Part shown: positions 43,831 to 57,027 of the stretch, in pieces | Layout of the letters: each line of letters begins with the position of its first letter | Position numbering within the stretch: the first letter of the stretch is position 1 | Source: Takakia lepidozioides | Taxonomy: Eukaryota; Streptophyta; Takakiopsida; Takakiales; Takakiaceae | Assembly: GCA_030704615.1 (NCBI GenBank) | Contig: CM060734.1 | Location: forward strand, 5,146,001 to 5,210,000 | Reading direction: 5' to 3' | DNA length: 64,000 nt | Position numbers and translations under genes: made by a program | The notes under the pieces: generated by a model | The model's input: the letters and a program-made list of their open reading frames with translations, nothing else | What the model was told of the DNA's origin: nothing | Databases searched by the model: none

Positions 43831-45246
43831 TCATAGTTGTCCCTCTTCAACTTTTCCTTCTTCTTGCTCTTCTTCCCCATCTGACTCATCTTCAGAGTCA
43901 TCATCATCCCTTTTATCTCTCCTGAGCATTCCCAATTGCTCAATTCTGTTGGCTGTTTCGAATGCCTCCTCCACTGTATTATGAGGTAGCATATCCATTT
44001 TCTTTGGTAATTCAGGTCTTAGTCCACTCACAAACCAAGTCTTCTGTAATCCTGGTGCTGGTACAGCAGCTAGCTTTTTCATCATTAACTCCTCTTCAAC
44101 AGTTTCATGTTTCTTTTGCCTCAACTGTTGTAAACTCCCATACACTTCATCCTCAATTTTGCTTGTCCTAAACCTGTTTCAGAATGCTGTACTAAGGCCA
44201 TTCCAGGTTAGGAAATGATTATTAGGAGACCTTGCATACCATTCACTGGCTTTCTTGATAAGTGAACAAGGAAACAGTCTCATTTTGGCATCATCGCCAT
44301 TCTCATTGTTCACAATACACATATGCTCAAATTGGCTGATGTGTACATCAGGATCCCCTTTTCCTGTATATATTGGAAAATGTGGCTTTGCCTGTGTTGG
44401 AGGTACCGCCATCTGTGGCCCTACACCCTGCCCTTTGACAGGTGCTGGTCCTCCTGTAGGTGTTGGTCCTTGAGGACGTGTTGTGGTAGTGGTGGAACTC
44501 CCACCAGGTGTTGGCCCCTGAGCACTCCCTGCTACTGGCCCCCATGTACTTGCAGTACCCTCAGCTCCAGTTGCACTACTTCCCACACTCCCTGTCCCCC
44601 CAGAGCCAGATCCAAGCTGCCCGCCTGATCCCCTTGAGCCGACATCTGTGTTGGCCTGTGATCCAAGTGCTCCACTTGATCCAGGTCCAACAGGTTGGGA
44701 TGTCCTGGTTGTAGTCTCAACCTCAACTGTTGGGTCTACTTCTTCATACTCTTCATCTTCCAAATTCTTCTCTCTGTTTTCATCTTCCAAGTTCTTCTCT
44801 TGGATTTCTTCTTCCTCACTCATATAACTCAACTGCAGTGGTGTTGGAGAGTCTGAACTCTCCGTTGGCTCTGTCACATCTTCCTCTCCTTCTTTGTCTT
44901 GTGCTTTAGAAACTGGAGTTCCTGCTCTTGGTGTTCCATGCCAACTCTGATCAAAGATTTCTATCAAATCTTTAACCCATGGATGTACCTCAGATCTTTC
45001 CCCTCGTGGCTGATCTTCTTCCTGTACCAAATCCCTTAATCTTTCTTGTAAAGAATAAGAAGGAGTGGCATCCAACTCTAGTTCTTCCGGTATGGGTGAT
45101 GTACTCTCTGGCCTTAATGGTGTGAGAGGTCCAGATGATTCCCCTATGTCTATTCCTCTCTCCCAGAGATATAGATAATTAGCTTTCAAATAACTTTCTC
45201 TTTTCGCTGAATATCTGTGGAGTCTAGCTTCCCTTTCATCACTCAT
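43831..45246 (-). pseudogene. gag of element Y
   Basis: The N-terminal part (45246-44179) starts MSDEREARLHRYSAKRESY and runs through an acidic and then a Gly/Ser/Thr/Pro-rich linker. The capsid domain follows with the FPIYTGKGDPDVHISQFEH block and ASEWYARSP. It continues after a stop at 44179 to 43831 with VSGLRPELPKKMD and the EEAFETANRIEQL block. This is the standard Retrotrans_gag organisation. The low-complexity linker is unusually long. Confidence 0.85.
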
Positions 45247-48200
45247 GTCCCATGTCTTTCATATCTTTAATGAGGCAATAACCAAAACTCTCTTCTGTAG
45301 TATCTCTCGTATATGCCTGGATTTCTTTCAAGCTTTAATGCACCCTTGGCTATACTCGAAGGCTAATTCTTTCCCTTCATGGACAGTGATACACTTCACG
45401 GTGCGATGGCTATTGGTGTAGTTGTAGAGAAGTTTTGCCAAGTAGGCTTTTTGGTAAGCATGAGAGCATCCTCTACCTTCTTTCGCGCCTCCAAGATTTC
45501 AGTTTCCTCTATCATTCTAGCCTCTTCTATGGCACATGAGTTGTAGTTGCCCAGGTGTGAAATGTTCACGCAATGATATTGAATCTGGGTCAATTTTGTT
45601 CTGTGTATTCAACCCTCACACCTGTGCATCGCCAAATTGTCACAAATTCCTGCTAGATTCTTGGAGGGTTCGAAAAGTCCTATAACTGAGCCCCCACCAA
45701 ATTTGTGGAGAAGAGTATGCGCTTGCAAACATCCACCTTCTTCCACATGATTGAGAGCTTCCTCAAAGGCATCCGTTTGCATAGGTTAGAGAGTTCTACC
45801 TCAGAGCTGACTACCCCCCTACAAAGCTGTCGTCTATTGCACAACGTTCGACAAAGAGTGGCACTTGAGGCCTCATTTGTGTACTCCTCGAAAGCCTTCC
45901 AAAACAACTCTGACCTTGCCTCCTCAAGAGGGTGGTGCACTTGGCGGTCGCCCCCTACCACACGACGCTTTTCCCAGGCCAAAAAGTATCGTTGATGGCA
46001 CTCGATCCATAGCTCTTGAAGTCTCTCAAGGTCTCCTGTTAGATACAAATAGAAATGCTTGAGAAATATTATGAAATACTGCGAAATGTGAGTGAGACCT
46101 GGAGAAATAATGTGAAATATTGTGAAATGTTGTGAAATACCATGAAATGCATATGGACCACGTAGGAGTGGACTCTTACACGAGAGAGATGATTACAAGA
46201 TATCTTGAACTGCTGAATAGTCTAGAGCAGAAGATGAGTGAATAAACCTTCAAGGTGAGCATTGACCTCCCCTAGTGCATTGGTTGATGATGAAGATGCT
46301 TGAGAGGTATGTCGACGTGATTGAGTTGGCCACAAGAAAGAAGATGTGCCTACTGGTCTGCTGAATGATGGTTCCATGTCTACCATCGCTGTACTTGGAG
46401 CTGGAAAAGTACTTGTCGTACTTGTTGTTGTATATCCTTGATGGCAATCTGGGATTTGGATTAGCATTGTTAGCTTGCTCATCTCTCCGTTGACGAGGTT
46501 GGCCTCGGAGAAGTTCCTCAAAGTCACTATCTGAAGAACTGGTTGTGGCTTCAGGTATAGGAGATTGAGCTGGTCTTGCTACTTGGAGACCGGATGAACC
46601 GCGTGGAGTTGCAACTGTAGTACTTGCACGAGGGAGCCGGGTAGAGGGCTGCCCCTGTTCCAATGCATCCTCTAAAACAAGTGCAGATCGAGGATCTCTG
46701 ATAGGGCGTCGAAGGCTGTCTATCAGGTCAGCTGGCTGATAAACTGCCGACCATGTATAGGGTGCTATTTTGAAGCCTAACGAGGATTACTTGACAGGGA
46801 TACTCGTGATACTTGTGATACTTCACTGTTAGGTTTTTTCTGGCATTCTTTACAGGCCTAATTTGGATTCACGAAGAGATCTGGAATTGAAGTGGATTCT
46901 CACACCTTGTCTTGAGAAACTGTGAAATAGCCACAAGTTATAGGGATATTCCCCTGGAAAGATAATGATAAGAAAAGGGATATGATATGCTCACTTACCT
47001 TGAAAATGGCACACCAACAGATTACCTGTATGTCACATGATTCAGGGATTGACTATGCAAAACAATTACTCCTGTATTTCTGCTTATACCAAAATGCTGT
47101 GATCACTCTACATAAGGCACTTAATTACAACATGGTTTCTGAAAGAGAACAAGACATACACAAGATATGTGGTTGAAACCATAAAATGAGCTTTTGATTT
47201 TTGACAGCGGCTAAGGAAACACCAGAGATACACAAATATGATGTTTTACAGCATTGTGACAAGGTCACTAAGACTATATACTACAATTTCCAAAATCTTT
47301 CTTTACCTCTGGTTTGAGGATGACTAATTGATTTACAAGTAAACTGACAAAGTGCTTGTGAATCTCAGAACAACAAAGAAAAGCCAGTATGGATCACTAA
47401 GCTCAAGGATAAAGGGTACTGTCTACCCTTACCAACTCCAATTCCTGCAGTCCACACCCTTGTTCAGACCTTTCACAACAGGACCTGCTTGGAGACACCC
47501 CAATGTAAGAAACTGTCCAGGTCTACACCTGTCAAATTGTTGATCTATAAGACAGACTTATTCAGCACAAGTCTGGAAAACCCCAGTGTTGTAAATCTAA
47601 ATATCCATGCAGCACCATTGGCAGACAGTCACCTAGAAAAAATACTAGGGGCTGATTCCCAGATACTCAAGAACAAGTGTGACTGACATGTGATGCAAAG
47701 AAGTTCGTGAAAATGCATAACAACAAACTGGCACTGACTTGGGGAAAAGACTTTTTGAATAGCATGCGAAAATAGTAGGATTCCTTGGTGCCTGGAGTGT
47801 TGTGTGGATAGACATGAATTGCATTGGCCATCATCTGATCTGTCACCTGCAGAGAAGAAAATGCAATCCCTGTCAGCAAAAGAGATTGCTTAAGGGACCT
47901 GAAAATAGCAACAGGAAAAGGCAATACTTTGAAACTTAACATACTTTGCATCTTTTCCTGAAAGGGGGCCCCTTAAATTGTGTACCCTAGTCACAGGACA
48001 TGCTGCTCCTCCTCACTCAGCGAAACACTTTGATTAAAGGGGATTGAGCGTTGATTTAGTTCAAGCTGTCGTTGGGCAACGTCTCAAAAAGACCATGCAC
48101 AAAATATCCAGGGAGTTAAGATGACCCAGCAAAACAGATTCTGCCCCACAGCAAGCAATTAGCTAACATTGCAGACCTCAACTCACCAGCACCCCTTTCA

Positions 48201-48490
48201 GCCATACGTCTCTAACTCCCGTTAACATGAATTATTTGAATTTCAACAAGAGAGACAAGTAAACCTTCGATGTGGGCCAATGAGGACAAGTCCCTGCTGC
48301 ATACTATTTGTCCTGAAGCTTGACTTTTCATAGAAAAACCCATTCGGGTAGAAAATTCAGCCTGCATTGATACAGATCCAAAATGAGAGCATACAAGAGA
48401 AACAGAAATATGTGTACTTATTCAGATGTCAGGAACTGAAAATTTTGGTTTGTTTCCTCCAAACTGTCACGGTACAAAAGGTCGACGCCC
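45247..48490. other. No recognised gene
   Basis: Minus-strand frames at 46663-46250 (Ser/Pro-rich with SSSDSDFEELLRGQPRQRR) and 46048-45680 are moderately long but carry no domain I recognise. They lie upstream of element Y on the same strand and may be leader or remnants of another retroelement. 46750-48490 is AT-rich with no supported coding region. Confidence 0.4.
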
Positions 48491-48493
48491 TCC

Positions 48494-48925
48494 ATGAGAC
48501 GGGCTTCCACTGCTCGGCATTCTCAAGCGGCCATAGCCATCCGCGCCAGACGATGTAGCAGGTCACTCCATCTCTCCGGGATCTCCTCCTCCAAGCCCAT
48601 GGCAGGGTATGTTAGTGACACTGCAGCTCTTCAGCTAGCAATGGACAAGGAACACCCTCTAGTTCAAATTGAGCAGGAAGAGGTGGACTCGAATGTTGCA
48701 CACATTGAAAGCAAGGGGGTCCTCCTGCATTTTCCAGGGAAGAAGGTAGATAGGAATTATGCGAGGGACTGGGCCATCAGGCATCTAGGAGGCACTGGTG
48801 ACCTCCAGCAGCACTTCTGCCACGCCAGGGGCCGTGGCACCAATGCGTGGTCTCTCCCTTATAGGGAAGAGCCAATAAAAACACAGCATGTATTAGCTTT
48901 TAATCACATTAGTATTACCTTATGA
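48494..48925 (+). pseudogene. LINE ORF1-like (DUF4283-type) fragment
   Basis: The frame contains GVLLHFPGKKVDRNYARDWAIRHLGG, closely similar to GILVHFPGKKVSRAFVRDWA in the fragment at 62031 onward. A short domain with F-x-G-K and DWA/W-I-x-x-L-G blocks is typical of the ORF1 (DUF4283/zinc-knuckle) proteins of plant L1-like non-LTR elements. It is a truncated 5' piece only, with no RT following. Confidence 0.5.
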
Positions 48926-48929
48926 TTAC

Positions 48930-51100
48930 CTTCTGATCCTGTGATTGGTTATGTTTTAGGATCTAATCTTATCTTAACTTTAATTATGGAGCTTATCTCA
49001 AGTTAGCTTGATAATATGTGCTAGCCTTTATGGTGCACTGCACATTTATTAAGGGAAAATCAATGAAGAAGGGAGTAAACATTTGGTAACAAATAACACT
49101 CTACATTTGCTAGTGTTTGCTAGTGTGCACAAGTAGGGAAGTAAAATTTTCTTAACATTTAAGTATGATTTATCCAGGACAGACTGTAGTTTGTAGTTTG
49201 GTGCATGTTTGAATGTGGCAGGGCAGATCTGTGCATGTTTGGGCACAGCGTTCATGGTGGATTTGCCTCACCTTGGAGCCCCGGGATAACTTATAGGCCA
49301 CTCTTGGCCATGTACTGTTCTGCCTCCCGCTTCTCCCTAGTTAATGCTCCGCATCTCATCCCATCGTTTTTGTAAGTTGGTGGCTTGCTTGTAATTTGAC
49401 TCCACAATTAGGTGGACGTTGGTAGTTGGGATTGTAAATTGTAATTGCTTTCTTGCTGTGTGAGGATTTGGGTTTTTCTGTTTTAAGATGGCTTGGCGAG
49501 TTTAAACCGATTGGCTGCTGATCTGATCTTCAATAGCAAGATGCAGGTAGCTCTAGACGAATCAATCACTGCGCCTCCTGATCTTTAGCTGTCTAGGCAT
49601 AGCTGATGATGGTTTAGCTTGATGCAATTGGCGATTTTTTAAAGGGCTAAATAGTCGACTCTACATTCATGAGCATTGACTACCATTTCATGGATATTAA
49701 ATATCAGATTGAAATGAATTCCCAAGCCTTCATGAGATCAACCTCCCTACCTCTTGACCCACGAGTACTAATTACGAGGACAGGCCCAATGCTCGGAGCC
49801 CTACTTGTGCGGCGCTTCAGACAGTCAGTGGGACCCTTACTATCGTTCAGACAAGTGTTGAACCCAGGCAAAGGAAAGAAAGGCTGCATATCAAATCCAA
49901 ACCATCCCTGATCATAGCAAGCACTTGGCATAGAGGGGGCTTTCAACCCATGTAGTTGGGTGTGTCTCTGTGCATGCCTCCAGATTCAGACGTTAGAGAC
50001 CAGAATATCCAGCAAGAGAATAATATAGGCTGAAAATGGTGGTGTGTTTTCTGTGCTGACCATAACTCCCGACCCTTGAATAGATCATCAGTGTATAGGG
50101 GGTTGGGTGTGTACTACATTCCATGACCCACCACAACGTTATACCACAAATTCCAAGACCACTACCGTCGTATGAATCACACAGTAGGTACATCAAAACT
50201 GGGTTGAAGCTCTCATGACAGGATAAATACCGTCAACGCACAGGAATCGAGGAGGAACATCGGATGTCCAAAATGGCCGGACTGAGAGGAAGGTGAGCTC
50301 AAATGGATAACTAGCCAAGCTAGGGGAAATCAAATTGGTCCCGAAGCTTCAGAGCTAGCAGTAAAAAAAATATCGTCATTTTTGAGCACATTGCCACAGC
50401 ATCCAAATCAGATAGAAGCACTCGACAAATGAAGAATCATAGATGTTTACTCGTCATAAAGACATGAAAAGAATAGGCAAACAGGTGAACCCAGAAGAAA
50501 AAATTGGTGCAAACTCGTGTATGACTAACAGATCGTGATCGCTGACTAAACCCTATAGACACGCTGAAATTGGGGCTAGTAGAAGATACAGATCTACCTA
50601 TGAACGATACATTCAGAAAATACCTTCTGGCACCCAAACTCCTGAGGTATTTCAACAACATCGCAACAAATATGAAGACATTATTTAAACAATCAGTAGC
50701 TACGAAGCTGATTGTCAGACGTCTCCTCCCCCCTCCCCATGCGACTGTAGAGGCTGGCCCAGGGTAATTTTACTGTCATCCTGGTGAAAGGCTTTGGGGC
50801 TGGAATTCTGTGACTCAATTGAGCTGTAACATCACACTCTTGCCAGTGCAGATTTTCAGATACTACAAGCACTTGCAGAACACCTATAGAATTATTTTTC
50901 TTCATACACTCATCCACCTCGTGGATGCTGAAAGGCCTGAACCTTCACTCAGCCTGCTTGATGATGCTGCTTGACAAACAATACGTCCACCGAAAGGGAC
51001 TGTATCACAGCATATAATGTGGGTTTGATGTAGGATTTGCCTTGTATGGGCCCCATCTTCACGATGAAATGAACGACCACCAACTGTGTGCCACTCTCCT
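48930..51100. other. No recognised gene (downstream of patellin)
   Basis: AT-rich sequence 3' of the patellin gene with only short overlapping frames. The stretch 49770-49920 read on the minus strand contains a TGGGTTCAAC word reminiscent of a Pol III B box, but no matching A box at the right spacing is evident. Confidence 0.4.
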
Positions 51101-51108
51101 TGTAGGAT

Positions 51109-53712
51109 CTAACCAGCCAGCTCATCCACAACACCTGGCGCCTTTACCTTGTATCTGTATACTGCGAGTTTCTTCTTCCTTGTAGCAGTGTTGTCGATGG
51201 TGATAACCAGCTTCCCTGCCTCCTGTGACTTGAAAGTGTTGTGGATGGGCTCCTCAGATGTTACAATCTTCTTAGTCTTCTCAACAATTATGTCAAATGA
51301 AGCTGCTGAGCTTGTGGCGAATTCCACACCATAGCCTATGTCCCAACCAATCACTGCAAGGTCCCACACTGCTGCCGTTCCAGCCTGTCATTGCATCAAC
51401 ATAGAACAAATAAATGAACAAATTTGCACCAGAGGAGAGATGAGCACCCTGGAAGAACAGATCAAAAGCTGTTCAATCATAATTGAATCCAAGATTGAGG
51501 CAGGATCCTACCGCATCAATGGGAATCTCAATTGTCTCCTTGCCCCCAGCTTTAATGACGAACTCGGTTGTGGTAGCATAACTTCCTCCATACTCTGTGT
51601 CATTTGGCCCGCTCAAACCTCCATACTGGACTGGTACATACTCAGGTGAAATGAACCTGCATACACAGAATCAAAACGATTCAGCATACTGGAGTATCCG
51701 ATACACACATTACCAACCTCCGCGGTACGAATCGAAACAATTGAATCTGGATTCAAGTGTCCTATGCTACGTCTAGATATCGTGCTCTACAAGCTGCATT
51801 TCATCGACAGCAACAGCTTCACTGCTCTCTGCACCTGACATCTCTCGGTGCAGGCTACTCTACCAACTAGTTCCATAAGTTAATAAATAGGGACAAGAGT
51901 CAACTTCTGCTCATGAGAACGTCTCCCAAATCCTGGCAGGAACTTTCCTTCTCGGAAGAAAATACCCTTGAAAGGCCCAGTGAAAAATCTTACTTGAAAA
52001 GAGACTGCGGAACTTGCCCAGTACGGGCCACAACAAACTTGCTCTTTGTCCTTTGAGTGACGAAGGGACTGTAAAACGCATATAGAGCACTGAAGTACCA
52101 TGGGACGTTGATGAAAACCTGCATCAAGTACAGTTCTCTTGATTATAGCTAACATTTTCAGGACACAAACTTCCACATTTCGCTTCCTTCACGAAGTTTG
52201 CACTTCTCCTAACAAAAACCTGCAACTGTACGATTACCTTTGACTAACAGATTTATTGTTTTGCTCGGATTCCCTTGATTCCCGCATCACGACTTATATT
52301 CAATTCACGTGAGCAATATACGAGGCTCCCAAATCATTACAACGAACGATACTGAACATGACTTCAGGCAGTTGGACGTTCCCAAAACTATCTGTGTTCA
52401 ACAATCCTCTGCCTACAAGGTCTATCAAAACAGGGAAGAACTTGCAAACTGGAATCTTGTCTGGCAGCTTCGTTGTTCAAATTCACATCCATCCTCAACA
52501 CCGCATTACCTTTTTCACAACCAGTTCCGGGTAATTATCCTGCAACAGCACCAGAGCCTCATTTGTAGCTATCCTCAGTTCTTTCTTGGTAGGGGAGAAA
52601 AATGGGAAGTTCTTGAGATCTGTGATTTGCACCATGGCGCTGACACCGCCAGGGCTGAAGTTCAGCTGTTGAATGCCCTTCTCAAGAACCTGGACTCTCC
52701 AGCGTAAAAACCGATTAATATTCGCCGCATCCCCGAACGTCTTCTGGTAGAGCTCCTTATCCTGGAAGGCGTCATATACATTGTAACAGACCGGATGACC
52801 TTCCTTGTCAACTCCACAGTTGTAGGCCACTCCGTCGAGCTCAGATCCAAAATCCTCGTCTAGAAGACTGTTAGTCTTGAAAGTTTTTCTCCAAATAATG
52901 GTGTTCTTGAGCATACTGAAGGCTTCATTAACCTTGAAATCTCTGGCGCGTAGAAACTTCAGTAAGATTACATCTGTTCGCTCATCCCCCTTGGTGTGGA
53001 GCAAAGGGACGCCCCACAGAGCTACATCTTCAGGGATACTCTCATCTTGCTCTTCAACTACAGTCTCCTTGGAAACCTCTGTCTCGGCAGAGACCGCCTC
53101 CTTCGTCTCAGTCTCAGTGGGCACAGCTTCTTTGGTTTCTGTCTCTGGTGTCACGACAGATACATCGGCCTCGGGAGCAGGAGTTACAGCATCCACCACT
53201 GGAGTAGGCTCCGCAACTGCAGGAGTCTCGGCCACGGCTCCAGGTGCTGCAGCAGGAACTGCTTCGAGTTCAGAAGCAGGAGCTGCAGGCTCTGTTACGG
53301 CAGCATCAGCACTGTCAGCAACTTCACCTGATGGCTCTGCAACACACTTAGCGGATTGCTCAGCACCCTCAACAGCCGTCACGGGCTCAGTCTCAGCCTT
53401 AACTTCAGGCTTGGGGGGAACAGCGAACTCGTTAGCTTTGATTGCGGCCTCTATCTTCTCCTTGAACTCCTGGAGAGCCTTCTTCTCCGACTCCTTCAAC
53501 TCGGTGACGAAGTATGTCTCCTCCTTGAAGGAAGGAAGACTGGGCTCCACCTGTGTAGCAGACAGGTCTTTCTCAACAGCATTGGCATCAGTAGCAGGCT
53601 CCTCAGCCTTGGCTGCTTCCTTCTCCCCATGAACGGATTTCACAGCCTCAGCCACCACGGACTCAGCGGTAGGCGTGGGAGCAACCGTCTCTTCTGCCTC
53701 AGGGGTGGCCAT
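51109..53712 (-). CDS. PATL: Patellin (SEC14 and GOLD domain phosphoinositide-binding protein)
   Basis: Exons are 53712-52510, 52118-51994, 51656-51512 and 51384-51109, with GT-AG introns. They total 1,749 bases, exactly 582 codons plus stop. Residues 1-240 are an acidic Ala/Glu/Pro/Val-rich tail. The CRAL-TRIO N-terminal segment (about 245-300) has LLKFLRARDFKVNEAF. The SEC14 lipid-binding domain follows, with INRFLRWRVQVLEKGI, then INVPWYFSALYAFYSPF in exon 2. Exons 3-4 form the GOLD domain (FISPEYVPVQYGGL, WDLAVIGWDIGYGVEF). Patellins bind phosphoinositides and act in membrane trafficking and at the cell plate. The start ATG is followed by a good frame; an in-frame upstream ATG at 53766 is less likely because MATPEAEE begins the typical acidic tail. 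No defects are seen, and it is the only intact host gene in the window. Confidence 0.95.
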
Positions 53713-54480
53713 CTCTGATTCCCAACCTTTTCTACAGCAAGCCGCCTTCCACTCAAGACCTCGCACCTACTTCACCTGTTCAACGCCTCTCGTCTCTGCA
53801 GCTATTCCAAACTCACTTCACCGCCTCCTACACCCTGCACCTCTCTCCGCGCAACAAAAAGCAGTCACCGGCCTCCACCATACAGCCTACACCCCCAACC
53901 TCTTCCTCTTCCCGCCTACAGAATGCAAGCAACAGATTCAGCTCCTGTACTCTCAGGCACCTCCCAACACCTCCCAACGCCCCTTCCACAGCGTCACAGG
54001 TGCTCTCAACAACAGCAGTGGGCAGCGGGCATGCACACTATAAGCGAGCCGGTGAGAAGGAAATAGACAGCGGGGGCGAGAAGAGGGGGTGACCACATGG
54101 AGCGGGGGCGGACGCAGCGTCAGACGGGCATGTGCGGCAGGACAGGCGAGGCGGCCCCACCGCCAAGCCCTCGCCAGCTGTTTGTTTCGCCACCTGCCGG
54201 CACCCTGGCGAAAACCTGGCAAAACTGATGCTAATATCTGGCGAAACCCCTCTCTCTTTTGCTCTTGTCGCTGTTCGGCGGCCTCTTGCTTTTCTTTTCT
54301 TTTTTTTTCAAGAAAGGGGTCAGAGGCCCTGCAAAAACTTTATTGGAGTGGCAAAATGAGAACAGAGAGGAGGAAAAGATAACCTCATCTTCTTTAGCAA
54401 TCCCCGCCCCCACCCCCCCTCCCCCCCCCCAACTCCAGTGCTGGGTGTTCCCCATGCGATACGCCTTTACTGCCTCTTGC
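53713..54480 (-). promoter_or_regulatory. Patellin 5' UTR and promoter region
   Basis: This C/A-rich then GC-rich stretch lies upstream of the patellin start, with CT/CA-rich sequence at 53780-53990 (minus-strand GA-rich) and a poly-C/CCCCACC tract at 54400-54430. No convincing TATA box can be placed. Plant-type CT-rich leaders are common near start sites. Confidence 0.4.
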
Positions 54481-54584
54481 TATTTTCATACTAGCGCTCT
54501 TTCTACGTCTTTTAATTTAATTTACGTCTTCGTGTTTTGGTCGGCGCAACTATCAGATATTTGTCGTAATTATTTACAAAATAC

Positions 54585-54720
54585 TCCACCGCAGTCGGTA
54601 GTTCGACACTGCCACCCAGGTGATTCCGGGCTCAAATCCTGCTACCTTGTCTTGTCTGGTATTATTATCTGTTTTCGTGGCCTGGCTATAAATCAAAGGG
54701 GGTTATTTTCCCCCCTCCTC
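54585..54720 (+). repeat. Possible tRNA-derived SINE remnant
   Basis: CAGTCGGTAGTTCGACACTG followed about 30 bases later by CCGGGCTCAAATCCTGC resembles a Pol III A box and B box (consensus GGTTCGAATCC). It is too degenerate for a tRNA gene and has no complete acceptor stem. Confidence 0.3.
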
Positions 54721-55735
54721 TGAATTGTGAGCTCCTTTGGGAGGGGGAAAAAAATTCCCTTAAAAATCTATTATGAATAATTTGTTTTTGAATTGTGACT
54801 TGAAATTGTGATTGCAGTGGAATTTGAGAAAGTTGCAGAGGGAAAAGAATTCAGGAATATGTTATCCCTGAAGGGTTAGGCAGAAGGGCCCATGATCCTA
54901 CGATCCTACCTCATATTCATTTATGAGGCCCAACTGATCACATGTCGCATTCTTTTTTGAGATGGCACTCCCACCAACTTGGCGCGATAATGTTTTTCTT
55001 ACACCCCCCCCTTCTTTTTCTTCTACCGGCATCCATACTAGGGAAGGGGCCCTGCTAAATTGGGGAAGCCATTTCGGCGCATTCCTGAGCGTAAGGGGCT
55101 TGATGCTGATGTCGCAGAGCATGATCGGGGAAAATTCACAAACACTTTCAGTAAGGAAGTTCATGAGGATCTTCCCCGGCCTCTAACATAGGGAAGAAAA
55201 ATCAGCACCAGCCCTTTTGCAGTTACCTGCATCGGAAGTGAGGCTTCCAGAGACGTGTTTTTCACGGTAAGTAGCGGACCATCTGTAAATAAACGAATCC
55301 GCTCACTTCTGACTTCTTCTGTCATCACTTCTGTATTTGGAGGATGCACCTCGTCACACTACAGTCTATCAACCGGATGAGAATCTTCGCTCGACCCTAG
55401 TCACTCCAAGTGACCAGCAGTAGGTATCGAGCCTCCATCTCCGATATTGTTCCACCGACCAACTCAAACTGTTGACGCCATGTGCCCAGAAAATGCAATT
55501 TATACACATATGCGCGACATTTCCGATGGTGTCCAAGTGCATTCCTACAATCTCGCTCATTCTTTGCAGATTCATGCCCCACCTATTTCCCTGCTCTGAG
55601 GATTCAATATTCTATGTCCCATAATTTTATTTGTTTTTCTATTTTTTCCCAATAATATAACCAGCTTTGTATTTTTCTTAAATAATCTAAATGGCCTAAC
55701 TTTTATCAATGATACTTTTGCGGCAAAGGGGATGC

Positions 55736-56822
55736 CTAGGGAATTCCAAAAAGGCCTTGATGTGAAATGCATCGCAATTCACTTGATCACCCCCTAAAAG
55801 TGCGCAATTCAATTGAATTGTCAGCACACGATTCAATTGAATTGCGAATTGGCAATTCAATTGAATTGCTGACTACAATTCAATTGAATTGTAATCTATA
55901 ATTTTTAACTTATTTTTGTATATAATATATAATATATATGTACATGTATATATTCAAATTATATTTATACACATATAAGAGTATAAGCTAAAAATACATG
56001 TTGCCCGTCTATTCTTGCTGGCCCTCTTGCTTGTGCCCTTGAGAAAATTGTGGAGTTGTGAAGCCACCCTCAGAGAAAGGGAGATCTAGAGACGGAGACA
56101 GATCAACAGCTTCCTGTGATTCACTGGCAAAAGAAACATGGCTAGCTCCGAAAAAAACTGACAAAATCAAACCTGACAATTGATGAAAGGCTTCCTTGCA
56201 TCACCATGTAATCCCCTAAGGCTAGTATCTGGCCAGGACAAAGAAAACAAAAAATATGTTCATCTTGAGAATTATCAAAAATTTCGATACCCTTACAAAG
56301 GTATCATGTTGAAGTTGGGATGTGTGTTCTATATTTAAGTTTAATATATCAAACTCTTACACGTTGATACTCTTACATTGGTATCATGTTTGGTATATGT
56401 ACATAGCCATATATTAGCACCAACATCCACAAAGAGAGACAATCCCGCTTTTACAAGCTACTTCGTGACTTCCTCTCTCGCTCTCCCTTAGGCTTATCTT
56501 GGGCTCAAGCCTTACCACGGGCAAAGGATTGACAGACGGACAGCAAGAATAGACGGGCAACATGTATTTTTAGCTTATACCTGTGTATGTATATATGTAT
56601 AATTTAAATATATACATATATATATATATAATATATACAGAAATAAGTTAAAAATTATAGATTACAATTCAATTGAATTGCCAACTAGCGATTCAATTGA
56701 ATTGCAAATTAGGGTTAGTTCAATTGAATTGCCCTTGCAATTCAATTGAATTGCGCACTTTTAGGGGGTGATCAAGTGAATTGCGATGTATTTCACATCA
56801 AGGCCTTTTTGGAATTCCCTAG
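55736..56822. mobile_element. 1.09-kb foldback / long-TIR element
   Basis: The left arm starts CTAGGGAATTCCAAAAAGG and the right arm ends with its complement, CCTTTTTGGAATTCCCTAG. The inverted arms extend about 280-290 bp each, reaching AAAATACATGTTGCCCGTCTATTCTTGC on both sides. Each arm holds several CAATTCAATTGAATTG palindromes. The middle (56030-56520) is not coding. This is a non-autonomous DNA element of unknown superfamily, and the flanks do not show a clear target duplication. Confidence 0.85.
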
Positions 56823-57027
56823 ATGCCGATGGTCAATAACTTGCAAGTTGGCAAGCGAGAGTTGACGTGATGGTGTCGCAGCAGACTGAACAACATGTAC
56901 ACATACGTGCCGGACAGTACATGTGTGAGTTTGAGCCCCGGACCATCCCATTTGTGGCCCAGCAGCCCTATGAAATTTTTTTTTATAGCTTTATGGGGCT
57001 GGTTATAGAGCAGAATGGGGGGTAATA

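Larger units (their letters stand above)
40392..45246 (-). mobile_element. Element Y: Ty3/gypsy, gag to start of integrase
   Basis: On the minus strand, order is gag, zinc knuckles, protease, RT, RNase H and the first part of the integrase zinc-binding domain (EINKVLEEVHKG near 40430), interrupted by the MULE and resumed at 28858. It is the same family as element Z. Several stops and frame changes mark it as dead. LTRs were not identified; 45247-45700 may be leader. Confidence 0.85.

Noticed and set aside
52877-53632. 251-codon plus-strand frame rich in Ser/Thr/Ala
   Set aside because: It is the antisense of the Ala/Glu-rich patellin exon 1; composition alone keeps it open.
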